From Phymorhynchus buccinoides (Eukaryota > Mollusca > Gastropoda > Neogastropoda > Raphitomidae): a stretch of DNA of 64,000 nucleotides. Below the pieces are notes generated by a model. It worked only from the letters and a program-made list of their open reading frames with translations. It was not told the origin of the DNA and made no database searches. Positions within the stretch are counted from its first letter, which is position 1. The number at the start of each line of letters is the position of its first letter. Positions 36,459 to 48,500 of the stretch are shown one piece after another. Made by a program: the position numbers and the translations under genes. The stretch spans positions 4,680,808 to 4,744,807 of the forward strand of contig CM065706.1 of NCBI GenBank assembly GCA_017654935.2, in the 5' to 3' direction.

Positions 36459-36773
36459 TGGCGCGGTATCATGTTGGGGAACGATCAGTGGGACCTGGCT
36501 GGCTGGGCCAAGCCTCCTGTTTTCTTCTCTTTCATCTGTTCACTTTCTTCTTCTTTACCTCTGAACTTTCTGAGAGTCCGCAGATCCTCCAAAAGTTCTA
36601 CAGCCACAGAATAGTCAGCAGTGACTGTGGTCGCAATACGGAAGGAAACTTGAGAAGACAGACAGACAGACAGAGACAGACAAAGACAGAGAGACACATA
36701 CAGAAACAGAGACAGTTGACATACAGAGATATTTAGAAGTCCACAAGGTGGATTTCTTGAGCATATTGATTGT

Positions 36774-37410
36774 ATCGGCATCCGTCCGCAATCTAGGTGT
36801 TACTTTGGACCAAACCCTTTCTTTCAAACAGCATGTTTCCAATGTTTGCAAGGCTTGCTATCTAGAACTTCGAAGAATTAGTTCCATCCGCCGTTTCCTC
36901 TCTCAGGATGCCCTGAAGACTCTAGTATGTGCTTTTGTCCTGTCTCGCCTTGACTACTGTAACTCACTTCTTGCTGGCTGTCCATCAATTCTCATCTCTA
37001 AGCTCCAGCGGGTCCAGAATAATGCTGCTCGTCTCATTTCTCGCTCCCCTAGGTACGATCACATCACTCCAGTTCTTCGTTCCCTACATTGGCTCCCAGT
37101 TCAATCACGTATTGACTACAAAATTCTCCTCCTTGCCTTCAAGTCACTGAATGATCAAGCTCCCCTGTATCTCTCTGATCTTCTTCATCTCTATGTCCCA
37201 GCTCGCCAACTACGTTCGTCTTCTGATTCTCGTCTCCTTTCCATTCCCTCCATCCGTCTCAAATCTGCTGGCCAACGTTCTTTTTCTTGTCAAGCACCAT
37301 CTCTGTGGAATTCTCTGCCTTCTCCTCTCCGACACTCCAACTCAGTCTCCTCATTCAAAACCTCTCTTAAAACCCATCTTTTTCCCGGCTGCTGCGCCCT
37401 AAATATTTGA
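36774..37410 (+). pseudogene. CR1/L2-like LINE ORF2 C-terminal region
   Basis: About 212 codons without a stop. NLGVTLDQTLSFKQHVSNVC is the segment just after the RT palm, then SRLDYCNSLLAGCP, LQRVQNNAARLI, LHWLPVQSRIDYKILLLAFK and LWNSLPSPLR. Catalytic residues lie upstream and are absent, so it is non-functional. It is intact enough to be a fairly recent insertion. Confidence 0.88.
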
Positions 37411-37490
37411 TCAGTTGTCTATCGTTGTGTGCACGTGAGGGAAGATTGATTTAAGAGGTTTGTGCTGTGTTTTGTGGTGCGTGTGTGTGC

Positions 37491-37559
<69 letters not shown>

Positions 37560-37797
37560 GTGTGTGTGTGTGTGTGAGCATGAATGTGTGCTTGTGTGTA
37601 TTTTGGTTTTGTGGGTTGTGTGTGCACGCATGTGTGTGTGTGTGTTTGTGTGCGTGTCTGTGTGTCTGTCTGCGTGCGTACGTTGTGTGTGAGGGTGTTT
37701 GTGTATGTGTGTTGGTGTATGTGGTCAGTCCATGCGGCTCAGTTGCTGTGGCTTACCTAATGGGGTATGAATGAGTTGGCGTCAATAATTGTGTGTT

Positions 37798-37877
<80 letters not shown>

Positions 37878-38121
37878 TGCGCGCGTGCGTGTGTGTGTGC
37901 GTGTGTGCGTCAGTGTGTGTGTGTGTGCGTGTGTGCGTGCGTGCGTGTGTGTTAAAGAGAGAGAGAGAGAGAGAGAGTTGCTTTGCATATGCGCTGTTGG
38001 TGGTTGGTGTCACTCTTGAATCTTGTTTTTTGTTATCTGTTGATGAATAATTGATTGTAAAGCGCTTTGGGCTCATCTGAGGTAAAGCGCTATATAAATG
38101 TACTGTTATTATTATTATTAT
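36774..38121 (+). mobile_element. 5'-truncated CR1/L2-like LINE, absent from left arm
   Basis: Inserted between GATTGT and TTCGGTGTG, which are contiguous in the left arm (complement, near 5085). An open coding part to 37410 is followed by long (TG)n tracts (37482-37575 and 37800-37950). The 3' end GTAAAGCGCTTTGGG, CGCTATATAAATGTAC and a (TTA)n tail is the hairpin-plus-microsatellite tail typical of CR1/L2-type elements. Confidence 0.88.
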
Positions 38122-38714
38122 TTCGGTGTGTTTCGGTAACTAGTCAAAATACTGGCCTTGACCCTCAGGCAAATGGAGAGGAACAAGAACCAAGAATTGT
38201 TTCTGTTTGTCAGCAGCGGAAATCCAGAGCAAGCAACACCTTTCTGTTTGGCACATTGGACCAATGATTGGTGATTGGTACGATATGACAATTTGATTCT
38301 GGCTTTACACGTATTTAGCAGCAGTGTAGAATAGAATAGCCAAGACCCCCCTTCCCCTACTACACGGCTAGTAGTAGTAGCTACTGGCAGGCAGTACTGC
38401 CTCAGCCTCAGCCACCTACCCTAGTACCTACACTGTACTGTAGGCTACAGCCGTACACAGGTACAATGATTTATTATAATATTTACATACACAGTCAGTG
38501 ACACACACACACAACACACACACACACACAACACAACACACACATCTTCTTGATGAATAAGTGCAGCAGAATCTTCAACGTGATGAACTTTGTTTGTGAA
38601 GTTGGCCGCCTAGGCTAAGGCGAAGAAGAAGACAGACACTGATTTAGTGATTATCATTATGTGACTGATACAGTGATACAAGTCATACAACTCACACATA
38701 CACATGTACATACA
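38122..38714. other. Non-coding counterpart of 4500-5090
   Basis: (CA)n at 38500-38545. Nothing else recognised. Confidence 0.5.
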
Positions 38715-38952
38715 GGGCTCCCAATCATCCCGCAAAGCAAGGGTTCCCATGGACCCCATTTGGGGGTCTATGAAGCACTAAAATTCTAAGGGACCCTCTA
38801 TAAGAATGTGCAGGGGGTCCCAGGGATGCACTAGAAAAATTCTTTTTAGCATTCGCAATGCCACTGGGACCCTCTATCCCGCCTCTAGGACCCTCTATGC
38901 TGTGAGTGAAGGAATCCCTGGGACCCTGTGTTTTGCGAGACGATTGGGAGCC
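38715..38952. mobile_element. MITE with GGGCTCCCAATC ends, copy 2
   Basis: Right-arm counterpart of 4252-4498. The terminal inverted repeats are retained. Confidence 0.8.
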
Positions 38953-38984
38953 ATGTTCCTTTTAAATCATGTTTCATCATCCTA

Positions 38985-39900
38985 TCGGCTTATAGTCCGT
39001 AAAATGGTAAGAAACTGTAATAACCAAATCAGAATTTTGTGTAAAATTTGGGAGGTGGCCTTGTAATAGAGTGCGTGCGCCTTTATTAACAGAGCCGGAT
39101 CTAGGGGGGGTTTCCAGAACCCCCCCTCAGCCCCAAGCATGCACCCTGTACAAGGGTAAAAAGTATAAAAATGGTTAGATTTTTTATCACTAAATTGCAA
39201 AAATGCCCAGCTCTTAGGTTCCCCCCCCGAAAAAAGAAAGCACTTCCCATTAACCCGGAACCTATGCAGCTTCCTTGTCTTGCCCGAGAGAGTGGGGATG
39301 CATCCTGAGTAAGGCATTTTGTTTACTGGAAATAAGTTATTTCCCAGCCCTCTGGAATAGCAGCCGCTTCCTCCACTGTATGGAAGTCATTCTTGGAAAT
39401 CGAAATGACAGACTACCGTCTTTTACGGACTACAAGGCGCACCTGATTATAAGGCGCACCCCCCAAAATGTTACCGTATTTTTCGGACTGTAAGGCTATA
39501 CTTTTTTCCCAGACTGATAGTGATACCCCAGCGCCTTTAATTTAAATTTTAAGGTAACATGGCTACACACAAATAAGCAAAAAAATGTGTTTGGGTTTTT
39601 TATTGTTAAAATTTGTTTTAAATCATCAAAAACTGTTAAAAGACACAAACACATTTAAAAAACCCACTAAAATAGTAAGAAAATAGAATTACAAAATCTG
39701 AAATTTGTGTAAAATCTGGGGGTGCGCCTTATAATCAGGTGCGCCTTATAGTCCGAAAAATATGGTACACAGAATTCAGATGTTGTTATAGTTTCTTACT
39801 TATTTACTATTACTATATTATCAGTCTCATTATAAGGCGCAGGGGTCTCAGTCTAGGGGAAAAAAAGTATCGCCTTATAGTCGATAAAATATGGTAACTA
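38985..39900. repeat. Nested fold-back elements with ATAAGGCGCACC motif (right copy)
   Basis: Counterpart of 3310-4225. Motif copies near 39430-39465 and 39720-39765, in opposite orientations. Confidence 0.7.
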
Positions 39901-40117
39901 GTGTACATTGAAATCAAATGAACAGAACTTCACATTGTCAGGAGGCTGGAGTCAATGACCCATATAGACCCCTCATATTGTGCAGCCAGATGTTATATGA
40001 CCCATCTTGAAGTTTGCACAAAAACTTAAGGTTAGTACCTACTATAGTGGCCTATTATTTTGGAAATTGACCCATCATTTTCTGCAATCATGGGTCATTT
40101 AATCATATAGTAATTTA

Positions 40118-40149
<32 letters not shown>

Positions 40150-40395
40150 CTGAAACACAAAACAGGCCTTATAACTCTGCCGTTTTTCGACCTAATCGCT
40201 TCAAATTTGCTGTGAACCTTCCAGGCGGGTCACTGACGTTAACTGACGCGTGAGTGTGGGGAACTTCCGACAGGCGAGCTTAGCCTACTGAAGAAGAAAA
40301 AGAACTTATATAGCATGGAGGGGTGGGGGTGGGGCACGAGCGTCGCCATTTCTCTCTCAGAGGATGGGGGGGGGGGGGGGGGGGGGGCACGAGCG

Positions 40396-40405
40396 TCGCT
40401 GTTTC

Positions 40406-40486
<81 letters not shown>

Positions 40487-40531
40487 GTCTGTCTGTCTCT
40501 TTCTCTGTGTCTCATGTCTCTGTATGTCTAT

Positions 40532-40591
<60 letters not shown>
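40396..40591. repeat. (CT)n microsatellites
   Basis: Counterpart of 2627-2812, preceded by a poly-G run at 40365-40387. Confidence 0.95.
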
Positions 40592-40592
<1 letters not shown>

Positions 40593-40699
40593 ATAACAAT
40601 ACTCATCATTACCGGTTCTTGGCGGTACTGGTACTAGGCGTTACCGGTTCTGGGATTTGCCAGTACTAGGCGTTGTGCTAGTTTTTCATAATTTATGAC

Positions 40700-41080
40700 T
40701 TATCACATTTGAAAATGTCCCCCCCTTGGGGACTGGGGGGGGGGGGGGGGGGCTTTCATATAAATAGTTCCTCCACCTTCTTGAAGTTCTATGCTTGTAA
40801 CTTCCTCTAACCTCTAATCTGTCACTCTCTTTGACTCTGCCTTTTCCCTTTGCTTACTATCATAGATCTATCTTTCTGCCTTACTGGGTCCATTCTCCTG
40901 CCTTTCTTCAAGACACTCTTGCAGAGAATTTCCCTAGTCGAAGACAGCCATGCCGGGCCTAACTATTTCCTAGACGCATAACGGCAGCATGATGCATCTG
41001 CGCTCATAATTGACAGGAAACTGTCTGAGCAATCGACGAAGAAGGAGAAGAAGAAGAATCATCACATGGGTGCAACTTTT
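40700..41080 (+). repeat. Dispersed retroposon-like repeat with (GAA)n tail, right copy
   Basis: Counterpart of 2130-2512, ending in AAGGAGAAGAAGAAG near 41040-41056. It sits about 250 bp upstream of the zinc-finger exon. Confidence 0.7.
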
Positions 41081-41338
41081 CCTGGTATAGAACTAATAGA
41101 AGGATTTCCTGTTTTTGAATTTTACCAGAAAAGGAATTTCCTTTTTTTTTTTTTTTGTCAAACAAGATCTTTGTGTGTCTACTGTATTTTTCAAACACTT
41201 TAAAACAAGCATTTGTATAAATTGTGGAAATGCACCCATGGAAGAAAATATTGAAATTTTAAAATCTGTGTGTATCTGAGACAGACTGAATTCTTGTTTT
41301 ATGTTGCAGAACAGGAGTACAGACAGGCTGCACCAGAT

Positions 41339-43713
41339 ATGGCGGCTCCAGAGATTCTTGGCTTCGCCGACATGGGGACATCGCCAATTCTCATCGAAGA
41401 CGACGCAAATGACGTCACCGTGGATACACTTGGGATCGTCCTCGATAGTGATGCAAACAATATCAACTCACATTGCAACAGAGAAACTCCTGTTATCGTT
41501 ATTGAAGATGATGAAACTAACACGGACACGAATCGTAGCAGCAGTTCCCCTGTGATTGTTGAAGACGACACAGCAAATGAATCTGTCACGCATCGTGACA
41601 CTGAATCGACAGTGACTGTCAACGAACATCATGACACAACCGGCAGTAACAGCTTTAATGCACATCCTAACTGGGAAATGCCTCCGGATGACCAGGAATT
41701 CGACACGCCTGTGTTCTTCGCAAACGCGATTTCGTATTCGTGCACAGTCTGCCCCGCGAAATTCACCCACGAGGACCATTTAAAGAGACACCGACTCAGG
41801 AAGCACTCGGACATGCCGAACACTGCCAACAAGAGTCCTAATACCTATTTTTGGTGTTCTATTTGCCATGCAGAGTTCATCCAGCTGGAGCATTTGCAGA
41901 GGCACCACAAAACAAAACACGCAGAAGGGGAGTTCCTTGACGTTTGGCCGAATGCTAGCAGATTATCTTTTCCTTGCTCTATTTGCTGTGCGCAGTTCGC
42001 CCGCGAGGAACATTTGAAGAGACACCAAGAAAGGAAGCACAGGGGAGAGACACTGCAAGACATACCCAAAGCTCCGAGGAAGTCGCTGTCCGGAAACACT
42101 TACTTTGCCTGCGCGATTTGCCGCGCGCAGTTCATCGGGCTGGATTACCTGAAGAGACATTACGAAAGGAAGCACCCAGAAGAGAGTTTTTCAGACACGC
42201 CAGTTACTACTGATGATTTGCCGGCGACAGCTTGGAAACCCACCAAAGGGGCCGCAACTGGGAAGCCTACAGAAAGGGTCGTAACTAGGAAGCATACAGA
42301 AAGGGCCGCAACTGGGAAGCCTACAGAAAGGGCCGTAACTAGGAAGCATACAGAAAGGGCTGCAACTGGGAAGCCTACAGAAAGGGCCGCAACTGGGAAG
42401 CCTACAGAAAGGGCCGTAACTAGGAAGCCTACAAAAAGGGCCGCAACTGGGAAGCCTACAGAAAGGGCCGCAACTGGGAAGCCTGCCAAAGGGGCAGCAG
42501 CTTCGTCCATCAAGGAATGTTTCGTGAAGCTGACCAGGCTTGAGGATGAGAAGAGGCCTCAGAAACAGAAGGCTGCGGAGGGGAGGCTCCAGAAAGAGAA
42601 CCACACAGAAGGGGTGTTCTCAGGCCCGGGCAGCAGTGCTGAGGTCTGCGTCTCTCTGCCTGGGGACCATGAACCAGGGGGGGGAGACAGCGGCAGCGAC
42701 GATGACGATGATTCGCCGATGTACGAAGCGGAGGAAGATGACGAAAGCACGGACGATTACACTGATCCTGTGGAACTGAAGGAACACCAAGACAAAGACG
42801 ATGTTGATTGTGATGAAGCACTAAATCCAACGAAAAAGAAACGCCTCAGAAAAGATGCTGATGATTGTGATAAACCGGTCAAAACGAAGAAACGCCTAAG
42901 AAAAGACGGTGATGATTCGGGTAAAATTGTGAAAAAGAAACGCCTACAAAAAGACGGTGATGGTGCTAAGCCAGTGAAACCAAAGAAACGCCGAAGAAAA
43001 GACGGTGCTGACAAGAAACCCTTTGTGTGCGCAGAATGCGGTGAAATCTTCGACTCCGAAGTCAGTCTGGAGAGCCACAGAACCAAGCAACACGGTTTTG
43101 CTCCAAAACCGTTTTCTTGCACCGAATGTGAAGCTACCTTCACCCGGTTGGATAGTGTCAAACGTCACATGACACTTCACACGGGGGAAAAGAAGTCCCA
43201 GTGCAAAGAATGCGGCGAGAAGTTCAGAATCAACTTCCAACTGTCCAACCACATGAAGAAAATGCACCCGGACGCCACAGCGTCCATATATATTCATTCG
43301 AGGAAGAAGCAGGTCTACGAGTGCAGCGAATGCAGCGAGAAATTCCGAAGCCACAAACAGTTGACGATCCACATGAAAAGGGTGCACCCGGATGTAGCGG
43401 AGGAATCTTACTTTTGCGACCAGTGCGGCAAAACCTTCGACAGTAACAACAGCCTGAGCGCGCACATGCGCAAGCACTCCGACAAAGTCTACCCGTGCGG
43501 CAAATGCGGCGCGTCGTTTTTCAGCGCCCCCAGTCGGGGACGTTGAACGTTCACATGAGGCTGCACACGGGGGAGAGGCCTTACAAGTGCACAGTGTGTG
43601 GCGCCGCCTACCCCCAGTCTTCGCAGCTGTCTCGAAACAATATGAAGCGCAGCATAGCATCGCCCAGGAAAAAGAGAAAGATTATGCCAGCAGGCTGGAT
43701 ACCGCTTTTCTGA
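41339..43713 (+). CDS. C2H2 zinc-finger protein with SIM-like N terminus (one frameshift)
   Basis: Start chosen at MAAPEILGF, about 30 bases after a splice acceptor (atgttgcag, 41301-41309); an upstream in-frame ATG lies in the intron. With one base restored the product is 791 residues. Order: residues 16-77 contain four hydrophobic-acidic motifs ([29 protein letters not shown]) that fit SUMO-interaction motifs. Four C2H2 fingers at about 131-280 have H-x4-H spacing. [10 protein letters not shown] repeat spans 297-386, an acidic Ser/Asp block 447-488 and KKKRLRK-type basic repeats 497-557 (likely nuclear localisation). Seven more fingers span 561-770, the first with H-x4-H, some with H-x3-H and TGEKK or TGERP linkers. 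The frame breaks in the C5 run at 43527-43531; the next frame continues [19 protein letters not shown]. The last finger lacks both histidines. Probably a nuclear DNA-binding regulator; target unknown. Confidence 0.85.
42231..42494 (+). repeat. In-frame 27-nt minisatellite in zinc-finger gene (right copy)
   Basis: About ten units with alternating GGCCGCAACTGGGAAGCCTA and GGCCGTAACTAGGAAGCATA types, encoding TGKPTERAA and TRKHTERAV. The same number and order as in the left copy. Confidence 0.9.
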
Positions 43714-43879
43714 TCTAAAAACAAACATTGCGGAATACACTTGAAAATTTGCCACAAATGATGTGACGGGCGCTCTTGTGTTCTGTTCCTGATTTACTTG
43801 TCTAAAAACAAACTTTCTGTTTCAATTGTTGTGAGAATTGGGTAGGATTAATAAAATGGGAGGATTGTGGGGTGGGCGA
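43714..43879. other. 3' flank of zinc-finger gene
   Basis: AATAAAATGG near 43849 is a plausible poly(A) signal about 135 bases past the stop. Confidence 0.45.
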
Positions 43880-44200
43880 GGAGCTGCCAATCATCGCGTG
43901 CAAAAAAACGAAGGGGTCCCTTAGGGAACTCCTTCACTTATTATTAGAGGTCCTAGAGGCGGAATAAAATAGCGGAAAGAGGAATAGAGGGGGCCATTGG
44001 CATAGTCGGATGCTAATTAAGAAGATTTTTCGTAGGTTTGGCTTGCCAGGTGGCTCCTCCGCAGGGATCCCGTGCACATTTCTTTTAGAGGGTCCTGTAG
44101 AATTTTAGAGTGCTTAATAAGACCCCCCTAATCGGGGTCCCTGGGGGGGGGTCCCTGGGCGATTGTGAGACCCTGGGAATAAGCATTTGGAGCTCTGATT
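43880..44200. mobile_element. MITE with GGGCTCCCAATC ends, degraded copy 3
   Basis: Recognisable by 'ctccttcactta', 'ggtcctagaggcgg', 'atgctaa-aagaa', 'gcacatt-ttttagagggtc', but with many indels compared with the other copies. The change is more typical of old decay or poor consensus than of the clean copies elsewhere. Confidence 0.65.
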
Positions 44201-44984
44201 GTGAGGACCTCTTTGCTGAGCAAGAAGTTTTGAATGCTGTGAGGATTTGTGGAGTGATATGAAAATGTGTTGCTAAGTTGGTCGAGACATATTACATTTT
44301 CTGATCTAAACATTTTAGACTTGCGATTTTGTGAGATTTTGGAGGGATCAAAGGGACATTGTGATACTTCTTTTCTGATCTAAAAATGTTCAGACTTATC
44401 ATCCTGTGAGGATTTGGAGGGGGTAAAAATAATAATGTAAGTGTGTTAAAAAGCTAAATTTGAAACCTCTTTTACTAGACACGCTACACAGATATGTGTG
44501 GTGTTTGAGTATAATCCGTGTGAAAAAGTTGGAGGGCTTATTTATTACAATGGGGTAATTAAAAGGGGGATTTGTGTGTTGGGATTTTAGATTATGTTCG
44601 CATCCGTTGCATTTTTCTATATGATTTTAGTTTTGTTTGAGATAGATTTTGGTATCATCATGCACGATTTTCATGCTTGTTGTAGTGAATATTTTCAGAT
44701 GTTGTTTGTGAGGGAGTGAGATTGTGATATGTTAGTGTAGAATTGCAAACTTTATGTAGAACTTTTGAGTACATCACAGTGTGGTAAAAAGACATTTCAT
44801 ACTGTGCCTAAGGTGTGCAAAATTGCTCAGTCGCACGTTGCGACACCACGCACACACACATCATCATACAATACATGCTGGGGCCTGTAGAAGACGGTGC
44901 TCTCGGCGTGGTCGTTCTTTCACAAATTTTTTGGTTACGTTTTTTTGTGTGTGCACAAGATAGGACAGAGAAGCTATCTTAGTT
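44201..44984. other. AT/GT-rich sequence, nothing recognised
   Basis: Several 'tctgatctaaa' and 'gtgaggatttggag' phrases recur (44210-44430), as if from diverged short tandem units. These also echo the 3' flank of the zinc-finger gene ('ttctgatctaaaaacaaa'). No gene. Confidence 0.45.
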
Positions 44985-45435
44985 GTGACCTGGCATGCGC
45001 CACGAAAGGGACATTAAGTCTCTGCGCTATGTCTTTCAACAACAGTCTTTTCAAGTCAAAAATCTAATATTTTTGTCAATTTTTAGTTATGGGTGTTTTT
45101 GTGTTCTCTATCATCTTATCTTTCATTAACTTGTGAGTGCCAAAAGAGATACACATCTTTAGTATGATTCTCTAAAAATGGGTCTTATAGGGTTTTAAAA
45201 GGGGGTAGGGTAGTAGCGAGGTTTTGGTAGCTAGTCTAAAGTCTCTTTACGACCAGATGTTTATCTCAAAGAGTGGCCGTGCGTGGTGCAACCCTTAGCT
45301 GACTATAACTGCATATACTCCGGAAACGGTAAAAGCTACCAGTAAATGTGTTCGTTTGTTTTGAATTTTCATAGTATAGTTTTCTGAGAATGGTCAGTTT
45401 TGACACTTAATGTCCCTTTCGTGGTGCAGGGTCAC
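44985..45435. mobile_element. Non-autonomous TIR element
   Basis: The left end GTGACCTGGCATGCGCCACG continuing AAAGGGACATTAAGT pairs with the right end, whose complement is GTGACCCTGCACCACG plus AAAGGGACATTAAGT. 451 bp, AT-rich interior, no transposase. Confidence 0.8.
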
Positions 45436-46330
45436 ATGTTTGCTACAGAGTGATCACAGAATGGGTGAAGGAAGAACTGTGTGGTGTGGGTGGGTGAGTG
45501 GGTGCGCATATTCGTACATGTATATAGATTCGATTGATGAAGCCAATGTACTATGTATACATGTGTATAATATAACAAGCTGCCACGAGTGAAATACCTC
45601 GAAGCGTTTACAGGTTCAAAATGCAGGTGAAAATTGAAGGCAAAATTTTCTTTCTTTTTTAAAAGTCATAGTGTGAAGGGACTCAAAGTCGCTACTTTAA
45701 GTTTATTATTGGAGCATGTACACAACCACACGTTCTGCTAGTAACGGAAGAATCATACCAACGCAATTATAGCTTTGAGCGCTAGCGGACCAGCCTAAAG
45801 AAAAAAACTATCCGACAGGCTGGTGGAGTATGAATCACGTTTATCAGAAAGGCTGAAGCAGCCAAACCCCACGATATCAAATGTAATCTTAAAAAGCCTG
45901 TGTCCTATTGGCACATGAGGATCTTACGCAGTTGGTAATGTTTGTAAACTTAAGGGATCGTGTTGAGAAACGCGGAGAGATGAAGACAGAAGTTTGATTG
46001 TAAGACGTATCGCACATGACCACCTCCAATGATAATGCGTTAAACTGCAGCTGTTATGAGGTGACCCGCGGGGGTTTTGGGGGGTTCAAATACCAGCAAT
46101 ACCCCCTCTTCTAGCTTCGCACAGGGAGGAAATCAAAACGTGAATGCCATCAGAAGTCCTTCGATAAATTGAAGAGGGGACTTGAAATGCGTAGGTCATT
46201 ACACGTTAGATTGGAAAATGAAAGTCCAATATGAGCAGGGAGAAATCCCGCCTCGCTGCCTGGTATGTAGCCAAATTAATAGTCTAGGTTTCCAAAGTGT
46301 GCCCACACATCCTCCTCCACCCTGTGCCCC
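45436..46330. other. No recognisable feature
   Basis: Short frames only; complex sequence without repeats that I can identify. Confidence 0.4.
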
Positions 46331-46339
46331 CTATATAAA

Positions 46340-46560
46340 TGTTTTAATTGCGTGGTGGTAAGCGCTCTTTTGCTGACTTGCGGTGATGGGGTGGTGATTG
46401 CGCTCTCCAGGGGAAAGAAGAGCTAGTCTGCGGAATTTCGAAACCCGAATTCGACCCGAAATTCACGAGATAAGTCTTTTCTTGTGACGTAGAAATACTC
46501 AAATAAATACTATATGTAAATATGTCCGTTTTCTTGCTGGTGTTTTTTCTTTGCACTGGT
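46340..46560 (+). repeat. Possible tRNA-like SINE head
   Basis: GCGTGGTGGTAAGCGCTCTTT resembles an A box and AATTCGACCC a weak B box. Uncertain. Confidence 0.3.
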
Positions 46561-46989
46561 TTGTTCCTTGTCAGTTACGCTATACATGCACGTGTGTGTA
46601 GTATGAGAGAAACAAGGATGGCAATTAAATGCAGGATGATTCATTGTAACTAAAGTGTATGCAATGTGTGGGTATTGTTTGTATTAAACAACGTAGATCT
46701 AGGTTAAGGTACATTATAGTCACAAGATGCCGTACCTCTGTGATAATTCGGCGTTGCTGCTTCCCACCTGTGAGAGAGCAATCAGAGCCAGAGGCGCGCC
46801 CCAACCATACACACTTTTTTTTAAATCCATGCGCGTTTTTGTGTGGACTTGATGGAGGGGAAGGGAAGGAGCGAGTCGAGACCTCTACAGGATAAAATTT
46901 TGACCAAAATGACAACTCCTTCGTTGCCACTGGCTTTCCTTGTGGTTAATGTGTGCTACAGTGCATTTATACCTTCGAGCACAACGGGA

Positions 46990-47150
46990 CCTCGGTTGTA
47001 TCGTCTCATCCGAAAGACTCCACTTTCAGAACAGCAAGGCCTAGTGCAAAGTGAGAGGAGAAAAAATCCCCTGTACCCAGGTTCGAACTTGGTTTACTTT
47101 GACACGATTGCGAACGCGTTACCACTGTGCCACTCTACACTAAAAATTTA
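46990..47150 (-). mobile_element. tRNA-like SINE
   Basis: The minus strand reads GTGGCACAGTGGTAACGCGT (A-box region), then GTTCGAACCTGG (B box), then the body with GTCTTTCGGATGAGAC, shared with the SINE at 8340-8640. Head and B-box spacing fits a tRNA-derived SINE rather than an intact tRNA gene. Confidence 0.6.
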
Positions 47151-47269
47151 CACTAGAATTCAGGGGTGCATTGTGGATCTGCCTGAAGCCTGAATTGGGC
47201 AGTAGGTTTGTTTTTTTTTGTAGGTAGTTTGGATGGCAGGTTTGGTTTCAAGCAGTGATAGTGGTCTTG

Positions 47270-48240
47270 ACGCCATAAAAAGCAGCATGACGCATCCTGT
47301 TGCTCGTAATTGAACAGGAAACGGTACTGACCTGAGCGAGTTGATCGAAGGAAAAGAGAAATGTGAGTGTAGGTCATGAATGATGCTGATGTGAGGTGTG
47401 TATGTGGTGAGGAGTCAGTGGATGTCAGGTGGGGGGGGGTTGTACTTTGTTTGTTTTTGTAATTGGTGTGTTGTTGGTAATGTATGCAGGGTTGTAAGTT
47501 GTTGTAAACGGGATTGTCTGTTGTTTGTTTGGGTATATGTGTACGACGTGTGTACTCTGGGTTTGTTATTTTGCTCTGATAGATGGTATTAGGTATTAGG
47601 AACTTTATAGTCACAGAGAGCCGTCTCCATGACAAATTCGGGTTGCTCCCACCTGGAGAGAGCGTCGCAGCCAGAGGCGCGTCGCCACACGCGCCACCCA
47701 TTTGGTCTTTAGAGAAGTTTTTTGTTTTGTCTCAGCGCGGCTTCTTGGTAATTACGGGTTCCGATCTGATAATGAATGCTTAAGGATAATAGGGGAGGTG
47801 AGGGTGGCGACAATGGTTACGTGGTACCCTCCGGTGTTCATGCGCGTCTCATTCGAAAGACTGGTGCTCGTTGAGTGGTTGGATCGCGTGCTGTAGTATG
47901 TATTTATTTATTTATTTATTCGTTTTCCTCCCATAGAAATTCATGCTTGTTACCGTCAGTTGTCTTTGTGTCTTTGTTTGTAGGTGGTAAGCTCATAAAG
48001 TGTGTCTAAAAAGATGACAATAGAAAAAAAGAAAAAAACTGGAAATAGATTTTCATTCCCAGTAATGGTTGTGCATTGTGTATCTGTGTGGCATTTTGTA
48101 TGCTCTTTTTTTTAACTTTATTTTCTTTTTCCGCCATAATTACATTCTGCTATTACTTCCTGCAAATATCTCATCCTCATCCTTGTGTCTAGCTTCTTTT
48201 GCGGTTTACTTGCTTCTATTCTGTCTGTCGTCTACTCAAT
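47270..48240. other. Degraded repeat fragments, no gene
   Basis: 47270-47352 matches the 3' part of the (GAA)n-tail repeat with indels. 47585-47700 and 47800-47890 hold further SINE-like phrases (TTCATGCGCGTCTCATTCGA). (TTTA)n at 47905-47925. Confidence 0.5.
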
Positions 48241-48500
48241 CTTCTCTCTCTCTTTTCTCTCTCTCTCCTCTCTCTATTAAACCCTATCTATCAATCTATA
48301 CTAATATATATATATCTATATATATCTCACAACTCTACAATATATCCATCTTATATCCCGTCGTTAAATATATCTATATCTCAACTCTCATCTCTCTCTC
48401 TCTCTCTCTCTATCTCTATCCTCTCTCTATATCTCTCTCTCTATATCTCTATCAATCCTCATCTTTCTCCCCCGTCTCTCAACTATCTATCTCTATATCT
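48240..48500. repeat. CT/TA-rich low-complexity end of contig
   Basis: TCTCTC and TATATCTC mixture running into the gap. A likely cause of the contig break. Confidence 0.9.

Noticed and set aside
46990..47150. Functional tRNA gene
   Set aside because: A and B boxes are present but the acceptor stem does not close and the sequence continues into a body shared with other SINEs.
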